Source of the DNA: CAIQIA01 sp049317465
GTDB taxonomy: Bacteria > Cyanobacteriota > Cyanobacteriia > PCC-6307 > Cyanobiaceae
Direction: 5' to 3'
Assembly (NCBI GenBank): GCA_049317465.1
Contig: JBMOIF010000013.1
Coordinates: 1-44,628 of the forward strand
Length of the DNA: 44,628 bases
Below are positions 6,322 through 14,377 of this stretch, piece by piece (positions within the stretch are counted from its first letter, which is position 1; each line of letters starts with the position of its first letter). Under the pieces are notes generated by a model. It did no database searches and was not told the DNA's origin. It saw only the letters and a list, made by a program, of their open reading frames with translations. The position numbers and the translations under genes were made by a program.

Positions 6322-7362
6322 ATGCCAGCAGGCCCTGGGGAGCGACACCCCGTTGCAGCACTGCCGCTGGTCTTCCATGACCGCACCGCCCGGGTCGACA
6401 CCGATCCCCAGGCCCTGGCCACGCGCCTGGCGCAGCATTACGCCCTGCTGGAGTTCGCCCCCCGGAGCAGCGGCCACGGTTCCTTCCTGCACCGGTCCGC
6501 CAGTGCCACCGCCGGCGGACTGACCCTCACCTGTGGTTACACCTCGCCCATCCAGGGGGCCATCGGCGGACGCCCCGGCTGCGGTGCCATCAACCTCTGC
6601 CTGGCCGGCGAGGCGACCTACACAATCGACGGTCGGGCCCTGGCGGTGGATCCCGACCGGCCGCTGTACTTCGCTCCGGAGCAGGAGTACCGCTACCGCA
6701 CCGGTCACTTCAGCGGCATGGCGTTTCATGTGGAGATCGACCGGGTGCAGGCGACGGCGGCGGCCATGGCCGGTCCCGGGGTGGCGCCCCGTCGGCTGCG
6801 GACCGATCTGCAGCAGCCCCGGGTGATCAGCGACACGGCCAGCCGCAGCCTGCTGCCCCTGCTGCAGAAGCAGGCCAGCCTCCTCGACGACGGCAGCAGC
6901 CTGGCCGGGGCGTACCTGCCCCACCTGCAGCTCGATGACCTGCTGTACCGCACCCTGGCCCTGATCCTGATGCCGCAGCTGCGGCAGCTGCTGACCGATG
7001 AGCGCAGCACCACAGCCACCGAGCGGCAGCGGATCATCGGCGCCCTCGTCGAATGGATCGACGCCCATCTCGAGGAGCCGCTCGCCCTCAGCGCCCTCGA
7101 ACGGCAGAGCGGGTACTCGCGGCGCTCACTGCAGCTGGCGTTCCAGCACCGCTATGGCTGCGGGCCTGTGCAATGGATCCGTCGCCGCCGGCTGGAGCGG
7201 GCCCGCCAGGCGCTGCTCAGTCCGGGACCGGAGGACAGCGTCGGCTCCATCGCCCGGCGGTTCGGGTACCGCAATCTGCCGGCCTTCAGCCGCGAGTTCA
7301 GCCATCGCTTCGGCCAGGCCCCGTCGCTGCTGCTACGGGAGGGGCGTCGGTTCCGACCCTGA
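6322..7362 (+). CDS. AraC-family transcriptional regulator 2
   Basis: A 346-residue regulator. The N-terminal about 200 residues resemble the AraC-binding-like domain, with the GAINLCLAGEATYTIDG and DPDRPLYFAPEQEYRYRTG strands typical of a cupin-like ligand pocket. The C-terminal AraC DNA-binding domain has a first helix-turn-helix at LALSALERQSGYSRRSLQLA and a second at VGSIARRFGYRNLPAFSREF. It shares the motif series SGYS-RSL, W-IR--RL and FSR-F with the AraC gene at 2863-3735, so the two are paralogues. It is divergent from the sulfatase operon behind a plausible sigma-70 promoter. Its 3' end overlaps the convergent transporter gene by 65 bases. It may regulate the sulfatase genes; the ligand is unknown. 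Confidence 0.88.
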   Translation: MPAGPGERHPVAALPLVFHDRTARVDTDPQALATRLAQHYALLEFAPRSSGHGSFLHRSASATAGGLTLTCGYTSPIQGAIGGRPGCGAINLCLAGEATYTIDGRALAVDPDRPLYFAPEQEYRYRTGHFSGMAFHVEIDRVQATAAAMAGPGVAPRRLRTDLQQPRVISDTASRSLLPLLQKQASLLDDGSSLAGAYLPHLQLDDLLYRTLALILMPQLRQLLTDERSTTATERQRIIGALVEWIDAHLEEPLALSALERQSGYSRRSLQLAFQHRYGCGPVQWIRRRRLERARQALLSPGPEDSVGSIARRFGYRNLPAFSREFSHRFGQAPSLLLREGRRFRP

Positions 7363-8203
7363 GCAGCCGCACCAGCGGCAGGCTGACCAGGGCCGTGATG
7401 GCCACGTGCCCCAGGATCGCTCCCTTGAGCCCGGGCAGGGTTCCCCCGTGCAGGTCGGTGAGCAGCAGGGCCAGACCGGGGTTGCGCAGGGCCGTCACCA
7501 GGGCGGTGGTGATCCCGTGGGGGGAGCTGGGGCCCGCCATCACGCGCCCCAGCCCCAGACCCAGCGCGGCCATCACCGCCATCACGGCCATCGCCGGCAC
7601 CTGGCGCGGCCAGACCGCCACCAGCAGAGGCAGGCCCCGGACCAGCAGCACCAGCAGCAACAGCAGCAGGGTCAGGTTGGCCAGACGGTTCATGGGCCGC
7701 TCCATCCGGTCGGCCAGGGTCGGCCAGCGGTGGCGGAGGGTCATGCCCAGCAGCAGCGGCAACACCTGCGCCTGTCCCACCTGCAGGGCCACCGGCAGCG
7801 ACCGCACCTGCCAGCCCTCGAGACCGAACACCGAGCGGAACGCCCACGCCAGCAGCGGCACCGAGAGGATCGCCACGAACGCCGCCCCCACCTGCAACAG
7901 GGCGGCGAGCTGATGGTCGCCACCCTCCTGGCGGGCCCTGCGCAGGGCCAGGGGGGCACTGGGACACACCGCCATCAGGGCCACGGCCGTGCGTTCGCTC
8001 GTTGACAGGGCCGATGTCCAGGGCATCTGCAGCAGCAGCAGGGCCAGCAGCGGCAGCAGCAGACACGAGCCGAGCAGCACCCGCAGCAGCAGACCGGGGC
8101 AGTGCAGCCAGCGGCGCAGCTGCGGCCAGCGCAGACCCAGGCCCAGGGCCAGCATCATCGTGAACAGCAGCAGCCGCACGATCACAGCCACGGTGGTGCT
8201 CAT
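7298..8203 (-). CDS. BASS-type (bile acid:sodium symporter-like) membrane transporter
   Basis: A 301-residue very hydrophobic protein with about eight to ten membrane spans, for example TVAVIVRLLLFTMMLALGLG at the N terminus and LANLTLLLLLLVLLVRGLPL in the middle. The CPSAPLALRRA segment, the loop rich in small residues before ITTALVTALRNPGLALLL, and the overall size are like the BASS/arsenite-efflux superfamily. In cyanobacteria, relatives import bicarbonate or organic acids with sodium, but this one is divergent. The start ATG overlaps the stop of the DUF202 gene (ATGA). The last 21 codons lie antisense to the end of AraC2. Family assignment moderate; substrate unknown. Confidence 0.7.
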   Translation of the reverse strand: MSTTVAVIVRLLLFTMMLALGLGLRWPQLRRWLHCPGLLLRVLLGSCLLLPLLALLLLQMPWTSALSTSERTAVALMAVCPSAPLALRRARQEGGDHQLAALLQVGAAFVAILSVPLLAWAFRSVFGLEGWQVRSLPVALQVGQAQVLPLLLGMTLRHRWPTLADRMERPMNRLANLTLLLLLLVLLVRGLPLLVAVWPRQVPAMAVMAVMAALGLGLGRVMAGPSSPHGITTALVTALRNPGLALLLTDLHGGTLPGLKGAILGHVAITALVSLPLVRLLRVGTDAPPVAAATGPGRSDG

Positions 8204-8580
8204 CGCTGCAGGGCCCCCAGCAACAGCAGCAGCAGGGCGGCGGCGCCGATCAGGCTGATCATCACGGCGGTGGCCGCTGCGATCGAGGGCTCCTGGGTGT
8301 AGGTGAAGTCTTCCCGCAGCAGGCGCCGGAGGTTGCGGTCGTGCTGGCGGGTGGCGGCCACCATCGCCACCACACCGGTGATGATGAACGCGATGGCGAT
8401 GCCACGCACACTCCATTCGGCGTGCATCCTCACCCCACCACGGCTGCGGATCGCCGCGACGATCTTGTCGAGACCGAAGCCGAAACTGATCAGCGACAGA
8501 CAGGTGCGGATCCAGGCCATCAGGGTCCGCTCGGCGGCGTCGCGGTTGCGCTGACGCGCCAGATGGTCGGCCAGGGTCAT
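8200..8580 (-). CDS. DUF202 (YidH-like) membrane protein
   Basis: A 126-residue inner-membrane protein. The family hallmark is clear at the N terminus: NRDAAERTLMAWIRTCLSLISFGFG, where the AxERTxxAWxRT core precedes the first span. Two more spans follow (GIAIAFIITGVVAMVAATRQ and AVMISLIGAAALLLLLLGAL). DUF202 proteins are small and of unknown biochemical role. It sits two bases after the DUF1622 gene and overlaps the transporter gene by four bases, so the three are one transcription unit of membrane proteins. Confidence 0.9.
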   Translation of the reverse strand: MTLADHLARQRNRDAAERTLMAWIRTCLSLISFGFGLDKIVAAIRSRGGVRMHAEWSVRGIAIAFIITGVVAMVAATRQHDRNLRRLLREDFTYTQEPSIAAATAVMISLIGAAALLLLLLGALQR

Positions 8581-8582
8581 GG

Positions 8583-8966
8583 TCAGGCCTCCGCAGGGGT
8601 GGAGCCAGGGCGCTCGGCCGCCAGCCGCCGCTCCGCCTCCAGGTCGCGCACAAGAAACACGTTGAGCAGGGTGCGGATCACGGCCACCACCGCCAGCTGC
8701 ACCAGGTTCTGGCTGGTGGGACCGCTGGTGGTGGCGACGATGTCGGCCCCCAGCTGAAACTCAAGGGCCAGGGACAGCCAGTGGCCGAAGCGCAGGCGGG
8801 CGGCGGCCAGCCGGGGCATCGGACTGCCGTCCCGTGGCCACGGGGCCCGGCGGCGCAGGGCGTCGACCACCCCCAGCAGCACGGTCAGCACCGAAAGGGC
8901 CTCCAGCAGCAGGCGCAACCCGCCGGCCACGACCGCCAGCACATGTTCAGGGGACCCCGGGTGCAT
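8583..8966 (-). CDS. DUF1622 membrane protein
   Basis: A 127-residue membrane protein of the DUF1622 family: an N-terminal span (LRLLLEALSVLTVLLGVVDAL), then the characteristic ARLRFGHWLSLALEFQLGADI stretch and a span containing LVQLAVVAVIRTLLNVFL followed by the charged tail LVRDLEAERR. Function unknown. First gene of the DUF1622-DUF202-transporter unit. It lies 80 bases downstream of hypE on the same strand, so readthrough from the hydrogenase array is possible, but a TAGGGT box at 8995-9000 (minus strand) could be its own -10. Confidence 0.88.
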   Translation of the reverse strand: MHPGSPEHVLAVVAGGLRLLLEALSVLTVLLGVVDALRRRAPWPRDGSPMPRLAAARLRFGHWLSLALEFQLGADIVATTSGPTSQNLVQLAVVAVIRTLLNVFLVRDLEAERRLAAERPGSTPAEA

Positions 8967-9046
8967 GCCGCCGCCTGACGGGTGGGATGCCCGGACCCTA
9001 GGCCTTGCTGCAGGAAGCCACCAGACCGTGGCGGCAGGGTTGGTGT

Positions 9047-10060
9047 TCAGCAGATCCGGGGCAGCAGATCCCCGGTGGTGGGGGGCAGCAACCGCTCGCT
9101 GCCGAAGCTGGTGACCAGCACCACCCGCGGCGTCAGACCGGCTGGGGGCGACTGGGCCTGGCCCACCAGGGCACCGCCGCCGGGGGTGAGGAGCGCCAGG
9201 GCCCGGGTCACGTGCCGTGGTGCCACCGCCAGCAGAAAGCGACCCTCGCAGGCGAGCTGCAGGGGCTCCAGTCCCAGCAACTCACAGGTGCCGGTCACGG
9301 CGGGCAGCAGCGGCAGGGCCGTCTCCTGCAGGCGCAGGTCGAGACCACTCGCCGCTGACAGCTCCTCGAGGACGGCGGCCAGACCGCCGCGGGTGAGGTC
9401 GCGCAGGAACCGAGGCACCACCCCGGCGGCGAGCAGCTGATGCACCTGCGGCCAGAGGGGGGCGCAGTCGCTGGCCAAAGGCGGATCGAGCCGCAGGCCA
9501 TGGCGCGCCGCCAGGATCGCCACCCCGTGGCGCCCCAGGTCCCCGCTCAGCAGCAGGGCATCGCCGGGTCTGAGGCCAGCAGCCGCAATCGGCTCGGGTG
9601 CCTCGACCACCCCGAGGCCGCTGGTGCACACATAGAGCCCGTCGGCGCGACCACGCTCCACCACCTTCGTGTCGCCGGTGACGATGGTGAGGCCGCACTC
9701 GCGCGCCGCCGCCGCCATCGAGGCCAGCAGCCGTCGCAGCAGCGGCAGGGACAACCCCTCCTCGAGGATCAGCGCCAGGCTGAGGTGAAGGGGCCGGGCA
9801 CCGGCCATGGCCAGGTCGTTGGCGGTGCCGACCACCGACAGCCGACCGATGTCGCCCCCGGGAAACTCCAGCGGCTGCACCACAAAGCTGTCGCTGCTGA
9901 AGGCCAGTCGGCTCGCGGGCACATCCAGCACCGTGGCGTCGTGGTCAGCGGCGGACGCCGCCCCGAGGAGCGGCAGCAGTTCGTCGTGGATCAGGGCCCG
10001 CATGGCCTGGCCGCCGCCGCCGTGGGCCAGGCGGATGGTCTCGCTGCCCCCGGTGTCCAT
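9047..10060 (-). CDS. hypE: Hydrogenase maturation protein HypE (carbamoyl dehydratase)
   Basis: A 337-residue AIR-synthase/PurM-like enzyme. It takes the carbamoyl group passed by HypF onto its C-terminal cysteine and dehydrates it with ATP to thiocyanate, the source of the cyanide ligands of the [NiFe] site. The decisive feature is the C terminus PRIC, whose final Cys is the acceptor. Other markers are LAHGGGGQAM near the start, DSFVVQPLEFPGGDIGRL, VGTANDLAMAGARP, TGDTKVV and RDLTRGGLAAVLEE. It is the last gene of the hox-hyp array, three bases after hypD. No terminator is visible in the 80 bases that follow. Confidence 0.97.
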   Translation of the reverse strand: MDTGGSETIRLAHGGGGQAMRALIHDELLPLLGAASAADHDATVLDVPASRLAFSSDSFVVQPLEFPGGDIGRLSVVGTANDLAMAGARPLHLSLALILEEGLSLPLLRRLLASMAAAARECGLTIVTGDTKVVERGRADGLYVCTSGLGVVEAPEPIAAAGLRPGDALLLSGDLGRHGVAILAARHGLRLDPPLASDCAPLWPQVHQLLAAGVVPRFLRDLTRGGLAAVLEELSAASGLDLRLQETALPLLPAVTGTCELLGLEPLQLACEGRFLLAVAPRHVTRALALLTPGGGALVGQAQSPPAGLTPRVVLVTSFGSERLLPPTTGDLLPRIC

Positions 10061-10063
10061 GGC

Positions 10064-11107
10064 TCAGCGGCGGCGGTAGCGCAGATGGGCGGCGCAGGCC
10101 CCTTCGCTCGAGACCATCGGCGCCCCCAGGGGGTGCTCCGGGGTGCAGGCCCCGCCGAAGGCCGGGCAGTCGACCGGGCGGGCCAGACCCCGCAGGATGC
10201 GACCGCTGATGCAGGGACCGTCGTCGTGCTCCGCGCCCCCTGGGCCGTCGACGGCCGGCGGCAGTGGCCCGAAGCGGCGGTCGGCGTCGAGACGCGCGTA
10301 CCGCCCCCGCAGCCGCAGCCCACCCCCGGTGAGCAACCCGAGGCCACGCCAGGTCACGTCCGCCGGCTCGAACACCGTCGCGAGCAGCGCCTGGGCCAGG
10401 GGATTGCCGGCGGTCTGCACCACCGAGGCATAGGCGTTGTCGAGACGGGCCTCCCCCCGCTGCAGCTGGCGCCGGCAGGCGGCCAGGGCCTGGAGCAGGT
10501 CACGCGGTCCGAAGCCGGCGACCACCACCGGCAGGCGATGGTCGTCGACCAGCTGCTGCAGCTCAGCGGTGCCCATCACCGCCGCCACATGACCCGCCGC
10601 CAGAAACCCCTGAACCGCCGTGGCCGCATCGGCGGCGATCAGCCGCATGGCCGGCACCACCCGCACATGGCAGACGAGCAACGCCAGGTTGTCGAGGCCC
10701 AGGGCCAGGGTCTGGCGGGCCAGCAGTGCCGTGGCCGGGGCCGTGGTCTCGAACCCCACGGCCAGCATCACCACCTGACGGTCGGGATGGCGGCGGGCCA
10801 GGTCGAGGGCCTGCAGCGGCGTCGTGAGCACCCGCACATCGGCCCCCCGGGAGCGCAGAGCCAGCAGGTCGACGCCGGGCCGGCTCCCGGGCACCCGCAG
10901 CATGTCGCCGTAGGAACAGACGATGACGCCGGGTTGCATCGCCAGGGCCAGGGCCCGGTCGATCCGCTCCGCGGGGGTCACACAAACCGGGCATCCGGGC
11001 CCGTGGATCAGGCGCAGGTCGGGGGGGAGCAGCTGGTCAAGGCCCCAGCGCAGCAGGGCATGGGTCTGGCCGCCGCAGACCTCCATCAGCGTCCACGGGC
11101 CGCTCAT
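10064..11107 (-). CDS. hypD: Hydrogenase maturation protein HypD
   Basis: A 347-residue iron-sulfur scaffold on which, with HypC, the Fe(CN)2CO group is assembled. Signature motifs are all present: EVCGGQTHA (Cys11), GPGCPVC (Cys39 and Cys42), GFETTAP and the C-terminal cysteine-rich segment with GPCISG, DCPAFGGACTPEHPLG and SSEGAC that binds a [4Fe-4S] cluster. The start is the ATG at 11107 (MSGPWTLMEVCGG), which overlaps the hypC stop as ATGA. The frame is open for 36 codons upstream, but that part is antisense-like, low in complexity and would lie inside hypC. Confidence 0.97.
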   Translation of the reverse strand: MSGPWTLMEVCGGQTHALLRWGLDQLLPPDLRLIHGPGCPVCVTPAERIDRALALAMQPGVIVCSYGDMLRVPGSRPGVDLLALRSRGADVRVLTTPLQALDLARRHPDRQVVMLAVGFETTAPATALLARQTLALGLDNLALLVCHVRVVPAMRLIAADAATAVQGFLAAGHVAAVMGTAELQQLVDDHRLPVVVAGFGPRDLLQALAACRRQLQRGEARLDNAYASVVQTAGNPLAQALLATVFEPADVTWRGLGLLTGGGLRLRGRYARLDADRRFGPLPPAVDGPGGAEHDDGPCISGRILRGLARPVDCPAFGGACTPEHPLGAPMVSSEGACAAHLRYRRR

Positions 11108-11310
11108 GGCAGCGGCCCGTGGTCGTCGACCAGGGCCAGGGCCAGACCCACATGCACCAGCACCGCATCGCCGACGGCGGCCGCCGGCAGGCAGGCGAGG
11201 CTCACCCGCTGACACACGCCACCGAAATCGACCTCAGCCGATCGCCAGAGGGGATCGCCATCGCCCCCCTCCTCGACGCTCACGATCACACCGGCCGCGG
11301 CCAGACACAT
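11104..11310 (-). CDS. hypC: Hydrogenase maturation chaperone HypC
   Basis: A 68-residue chaperone that carries the iron centre with HypD and hands it to the large subunit HoxH. The N-terminal MCLA with Cys2 is the defining feature (the initiator Met is removed to expose the Cys), and VGDAVLVHVGLAL holds the conserved His53 region. It starts 24 bases after hypF and overlaps hypD by four bases. The segment between is shorter and more alanine-rich than in typical HypC, but length and key residues agree. Confidence 0.93.
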   Translation of the reverse strand: MCLAAAGVIVSVEEGGDGDPLWRSAEVDFGGVCQRVSLACLPAAAVGDAVLVHVGLALALVDDHGPLP

Positions 11311-11334
11311 GCTCTGCAGATCCCTGGCCCGGAT

Positions 11335-13695
11335 TTAGGGGGTGTGCAGGGCCAGCCAGAGCTGACCCAGCGCAAGACCGCCATCGTTGGCGGGGATCTG
11401 CTGCGACCAGAGGGGCTCCAGTCCCAGGCTGCCGAGCCCACGACGGCAGCCGTCGAGCAGCAGGGCGTTCTGGAAGCAGCCACCACCGAGGGCCACCTGG
11501 CGGCAGCCGTGGCGAACGGCCGCCCAGCGGGCAACGCGCACCAGGCTCAGCACGACGCTGCGGTGAAACCAGAGGGCCAGCCGCGGTGCCGGCAGCCGCT
11601 CACCATGGCGCAGGTCGAGCAGGCGCAGCAGCAGCGGCTGCCAGTCGAGCCGAGGCGGTCGGCCGGCACCGGCGGTTCGCAGCGGCATGGCCAGGGCCGG
11701 CGGATCGCCGGCCGCCGTGCCGGCCCCACTGGCCAGGGCCTCCAGCAGCAGACCGGCCTGGCCCTCATGGGTCTGCAGCTGCAGCAGACCCATGAGGGCG
11801 GCAATGCCATCGAACAGACGCCCCAGGGAGGAGGCGAGGGGGCTCTGGAGGTCGTGGGCGAGGGCCCGCAGCAACACGGCCCTGGCCTCTGGGGTGAAGG
11901 CGTCGCGGCAGGCCTGGGCCCCCGGATGGTCGAGCAGACCGGCATGGTGCAACAGACCCAGGGCGCAGCGGCGGGGTTCGACCGCCGCCCGGTCGCCCCC
12001 CGGCAGCGGCAGGGGGCGCAGGCAGGCGAGACGGCGCACCGGCTGGCCCCGCTGCAGCAGCAGCAGCTCACAGCCCCGCAGGCGGTGGTCTTCACCATCC
12101 CCATCGCCATGGCCCAGGCCATCGGCGGCCCAGGCCAGCAGTGGTCCGGCCTGGCCATGCTCGGCCGCGACTGCCCAGGCGTGGGCGTGGTGGTGCGGCA
12201 CCCGCCGCAGGGGGAGCCGGTGGCGGCGGGCCAGGTCGGCGGCCAGCCGCCCGCTGATGGCACCGGGATGGCTGTCGCACACCAGGCCCTGCAGTTGTGG
12301 AGCCCAGCGGCCGAGCAACGGGTCCAGCCCCTCCGCCAGCCCCCGCTCGACCGCCGCACTGGCCAGATCACCCCGGTGCGGTGCCAGCCAGACGCTGCCC
12401 CGCAGCAGCAGGCCCGGTGCCGCCTTGAGGTCGCCCCCCAGGGCCAGCAGACCCCGCCCGGCGCCAGGGGGCTGCGGCAACCGCAGCGGGGCCGGCGCAT
12501 GGCCCCGGGCCCGCCGCAGCAGCACCGGGGTGCCGGCCACCAGCTGCAGCACCGAATCGTCGAGGGGCCGGGCGATGGCCCGGTCATGGACCAGAAACCC
12601 ATCAGCCACCGCAGCCAGCCGATGGCGGGCCTCGACCGGATCGATGCAGAGGGGTTCGCCGCTGGGATTGCCGCTGGTGGCCACCAGCGGCCCGTCACAG
12701 TCGTGGGCCAGCAGCAACTGCAGGGGGGAGGCCGGCAGCATCACCCCCAGCCAGGGACTGCCCGGCGCCACGGTGCTGGCCACACCCGCCCAGGAATCCG
12801 TCCGTCGGGGCAGCAGCACGATCGGCGCCGCCGGATCCTGCAGGGCCGCCAGGGCCCCCGGGGGGAAGGCCACGGCCGCCGACAGGCGGCCGGGCTGATC
12901 GACCAGCAGGGCAAAGGGCCGGTGGGGCCGCCGCTTGCGCCGCCGCAGGCGCTCGACCGCCGGGCCATCGACCGCCAGCGCCAGCAGCTGGAAGCCGCCG
13001 ACCCCCTGCAGGGCCAGGATGCCCCCCTGCAGCAACAGCTGGGTGGCCGCGGCGAGGCAGGCCGCATCCCCATGCGCCAGGGCGACGCCGTCGGCCGACT
13101 GCAGCTGCAGCCGGGGGCCGCAGGCCGGGCAGCCGATGGTCTCCGCATGGAAACGGCGGTCGTGGGGGTCGCTGAACTCAGCGAGGCAGGCCGGGCAGAG
13201 GGGGAAGGTCGCCAGGGTCGTGTGGTGGCGGCACCAGGGCTCGGCGGTGGCGATCGACAGCCGCGGACCGCAGCTCTGGCAGCTGATGAACGGATAGCGA
13301 TGGCGGCGGTCGCCGGGGTCGGCCAGTTCGGCGCGGCAGGCGGCGCAGGGGGCCTGATCGGGGGCCAGGGCGGGGGTCACGAGACCGGGGCCGAGGGCCA
13401 CGGTCGCAGCGGCACCGAGGTGCAGACCGCGGGGCGGAGGCTGACGGGGGGCACGCCAGCGGGGCTCGAGGGAATCGAGCCGGGCCGGAGGCTGCAGCTG
13501 CTGCGGCAGCAGCAGCAGAAACTGCTCCAGGGCCGGCCGCGTCCCCTGCAGATCGAGCCGCACGGCGCCGGGGATGTTGTCGAGCGAGCCCGCCAGATCG
13601 AGCCGGCGGGCCAGCCCATGGACCAGCGGCCGGAACCCCACACCCTGCACCACCCCACGGCAGTGCAGCAGCAGGCGAACCTGATCGCCGCTCAT
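11335..13695 (-). CDS. hypF: Carbamoyltransferase HypF
   Basis: A 786-residue protein that turns carbamoyl phosphate and ATP into carbamoyl-adenylate and passes the carbamoyl group to HypE. The domain order is standard: acylphosphatase-like (residues 1-95, GVVQGVGFRPLVH), two zinc-finger repeats (Cys117/120/139/142 and Cys167/170/189/192, the CPACGPR form), a YrdC-like domain (about 200-390, with TSGNPSGEP) and a Kae1-like C-terminal domain (about 400-786, with VPHHHAHAWAV and GGCFQNALLLDGC). Length is as usual for the family. The start overlaps the hypB stop (ATGA). In this array hypF is placed between hypB and hypC. Confidence 0.97.
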   Translation of the reverse strand: MSGDQVRLLLHCRGVVQGVGFRPLVHGLARRLDLAGSLDNIPGAVRLDLQGTRPALEQFLLLLPQQLQPPARLDSLEPRWRAPRQPPPRGLHLGAAATVALGPGLVTPALAPDQAPCAACRAELADPGDRRHRYPFISCQSCGPRLSIATAEPWCRHHTTLATFPLCPACLAEFSDPHDRRFHAETIGCPACGPRLQLQSADGVALAHGDAACLAAATQLLLQGGILALQGVGGFQLLALAVDGPAVERLRRRKRRPHRPFALLVDQPGRLSAAVAFPPGALAALQDPAAPIVLLPRRTDSWAGVASTVAPGSPWLGVMLPASPLQLLLAHDCDGPLVATSGNPSGEPLCIDPVEARHRLAAVADGFLVHDRAIARPLDDSVLQLVAGTPVLLRRARGHAPAPLRLPQPPGAGRGLLALGGDLKAAPGLLLRGSVWLAPHRGDLASAAVERGLAEGLDPLLGRWAPQLQGLVCDSHPGAISGRLAADLARRHRLPLRRVPHHHAHAWAVAAEHGQAGPLLAWAADGLGHGDGDGEDHRLRGCELLLLQRGQPVRRLACLRPLPLPGGDRAAVEPRRCALGLLHHAGLLDHPGAQACRDAFTPEARAVLLRALAHDLQSPLASSLGRLFDGIAALMGLLQLQTHEGQAGLLLEALASGAGTAAGDPPALAMPLRTAGAGRPPRLDWQPLLLRLLDLRHGERLPAPRLALWFHRSVVLSLVRVARWAAVRHGCRQVALGGGCFQNALLLDGCRRGLGSLGLEPLWSQQIPANDGGLALGQLWLALHTP

Positions 13696-14354
13696 CGGCG
13701 CTGATCCGCCCTCAGCCCCAGGGCGTCGGCCAGGGCGAAGAGCCCCTCGCCCGTGCGGGCCGACACGCTCAGCACCGCGGCCTGGGGCGCGACCTGCTGC
13801 AGATGCCGCCGAGCCAGGGCGGCGTCGAATCCAGCCGCTTCCGCCAGATCGCTCTTGCTGATCACCACCAGATCGGCGGTGTGGAAGAGGGCCGGATACT
13901 TCAGCGGCTTGTCCTCCCCTTCGGTCACCGACAGCAGCACCAGACGCCGACTCTCGCCGAGGTCAAAGGCCGCCGGGCACACCAGGTTGCCCACGTTCTC
14001 GATCAGCAGCAGCCGCAGGCCCGCCAGCTCAAGGCGCTCCAGGCCCCGCTGCACCATGGCGGCATCGAGGTGACAGGCCTGCCCCGTGGTCACCGCCACA
14101 GCCGTCAGGCCGGCCAGCCGCAGCCGACGGGCATCGAGATCGGTCGCCAGATCTCCGACGATCACCGCCAGCCCGTCGCCACCGCACTGGCGGGCCAGGG
14201 CCTCGAGAAGCGCCGTCTTGCCCGCCCCCGGCGAGGCCAGAAGGTTCACCACCGGCAGTGAGGCGGCGCCGAACCTTCGGCGCAGGTCCCCCGCCAGGGC
14301 CTGGTTGCGGGCCAGCAGCGACCGTTGCAGGGTGATGGTTCGGGCGCTGCACAT
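13692..14354 (-). CDS. hypB: Hydrogenase nickel-incorporation GTPase HypB
   Basis: A 220-residue SIMIBI-class GTPase that works with HypA to put nickel into HoxH. Visible motifs are the P-loop LLASPGAGKTALLEAL (Lys46, Thr47), the switch region DLATDLDA, GQACHLDA (Cys94-His95, the metal site of the G domain), IENVGNLVCPA (third metal-site Cys126) and the base-recognition SKSD (166-169). The N-terminal histidine-rich or CxxCGC nickel-storage segment of many HypB proteins is absent, which leaves only the G-domain metal site. It starts 23 bases after hypA ends and overlaps hypF by four bases. Confidence 0.96.
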   Translation of the reverse strand: MCSARTITLQRSLLARNQALAGDLRRRFGAASLPVVNLLASPGAGKTALLEALARQCGGDGLAVIVGDLATDLDARRLRLAGLTAVAVTTGQACHLDAAMVQRGLERLELAGLRLLLIENVGNLVCPAAFDLGESRRLVLLSVTEGEDKPLKYPALFHTADLVVISKSDLAEAAGFDAALARRHLQQVAPQAAVLSVSARTGEGLFALADALGLRADQRR

Positions 14355-14377
14355 GCCCCTGGGGCCACTGCCGGACC

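Noticed and set aside
4578..6380. Plus-strand open frame of 600 codons opposite the sulfatase.
   Set aside because: No family features; the minus strand has complete sulfatase and FGE motifs.
6303..6380. Possible short upstream ORF (MPEAAADASRPWG) before AraC2.
   Set aside because: It overlaps the AraC2 start in another frame, has no ribosome site and could arise by chance in GC-rich DNA.
9440..11212. Plus-strand open frame of 590 codons opposite hypE and hypD.
   Set aside because: No domain pattern, while both Hyp proteins opposite are intact.
13500..13530. CAG/CTG-rich runs that look like triplet repeats, here and elsewhere.
   Set aside because: They code for Leu/Gln-rich segments with preferred codons in GC-rich genes and are not arrays of identical units.
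11119..13704. Long plus-strand open frame of 861 codons opposite hypF/hypC.
   Set aside because: It is rich in Gln, Gly, Arg and Ala with no domain, and the opposite strand codes for clear HypF and HypC. Antisense shadow of a GC-rich gene.
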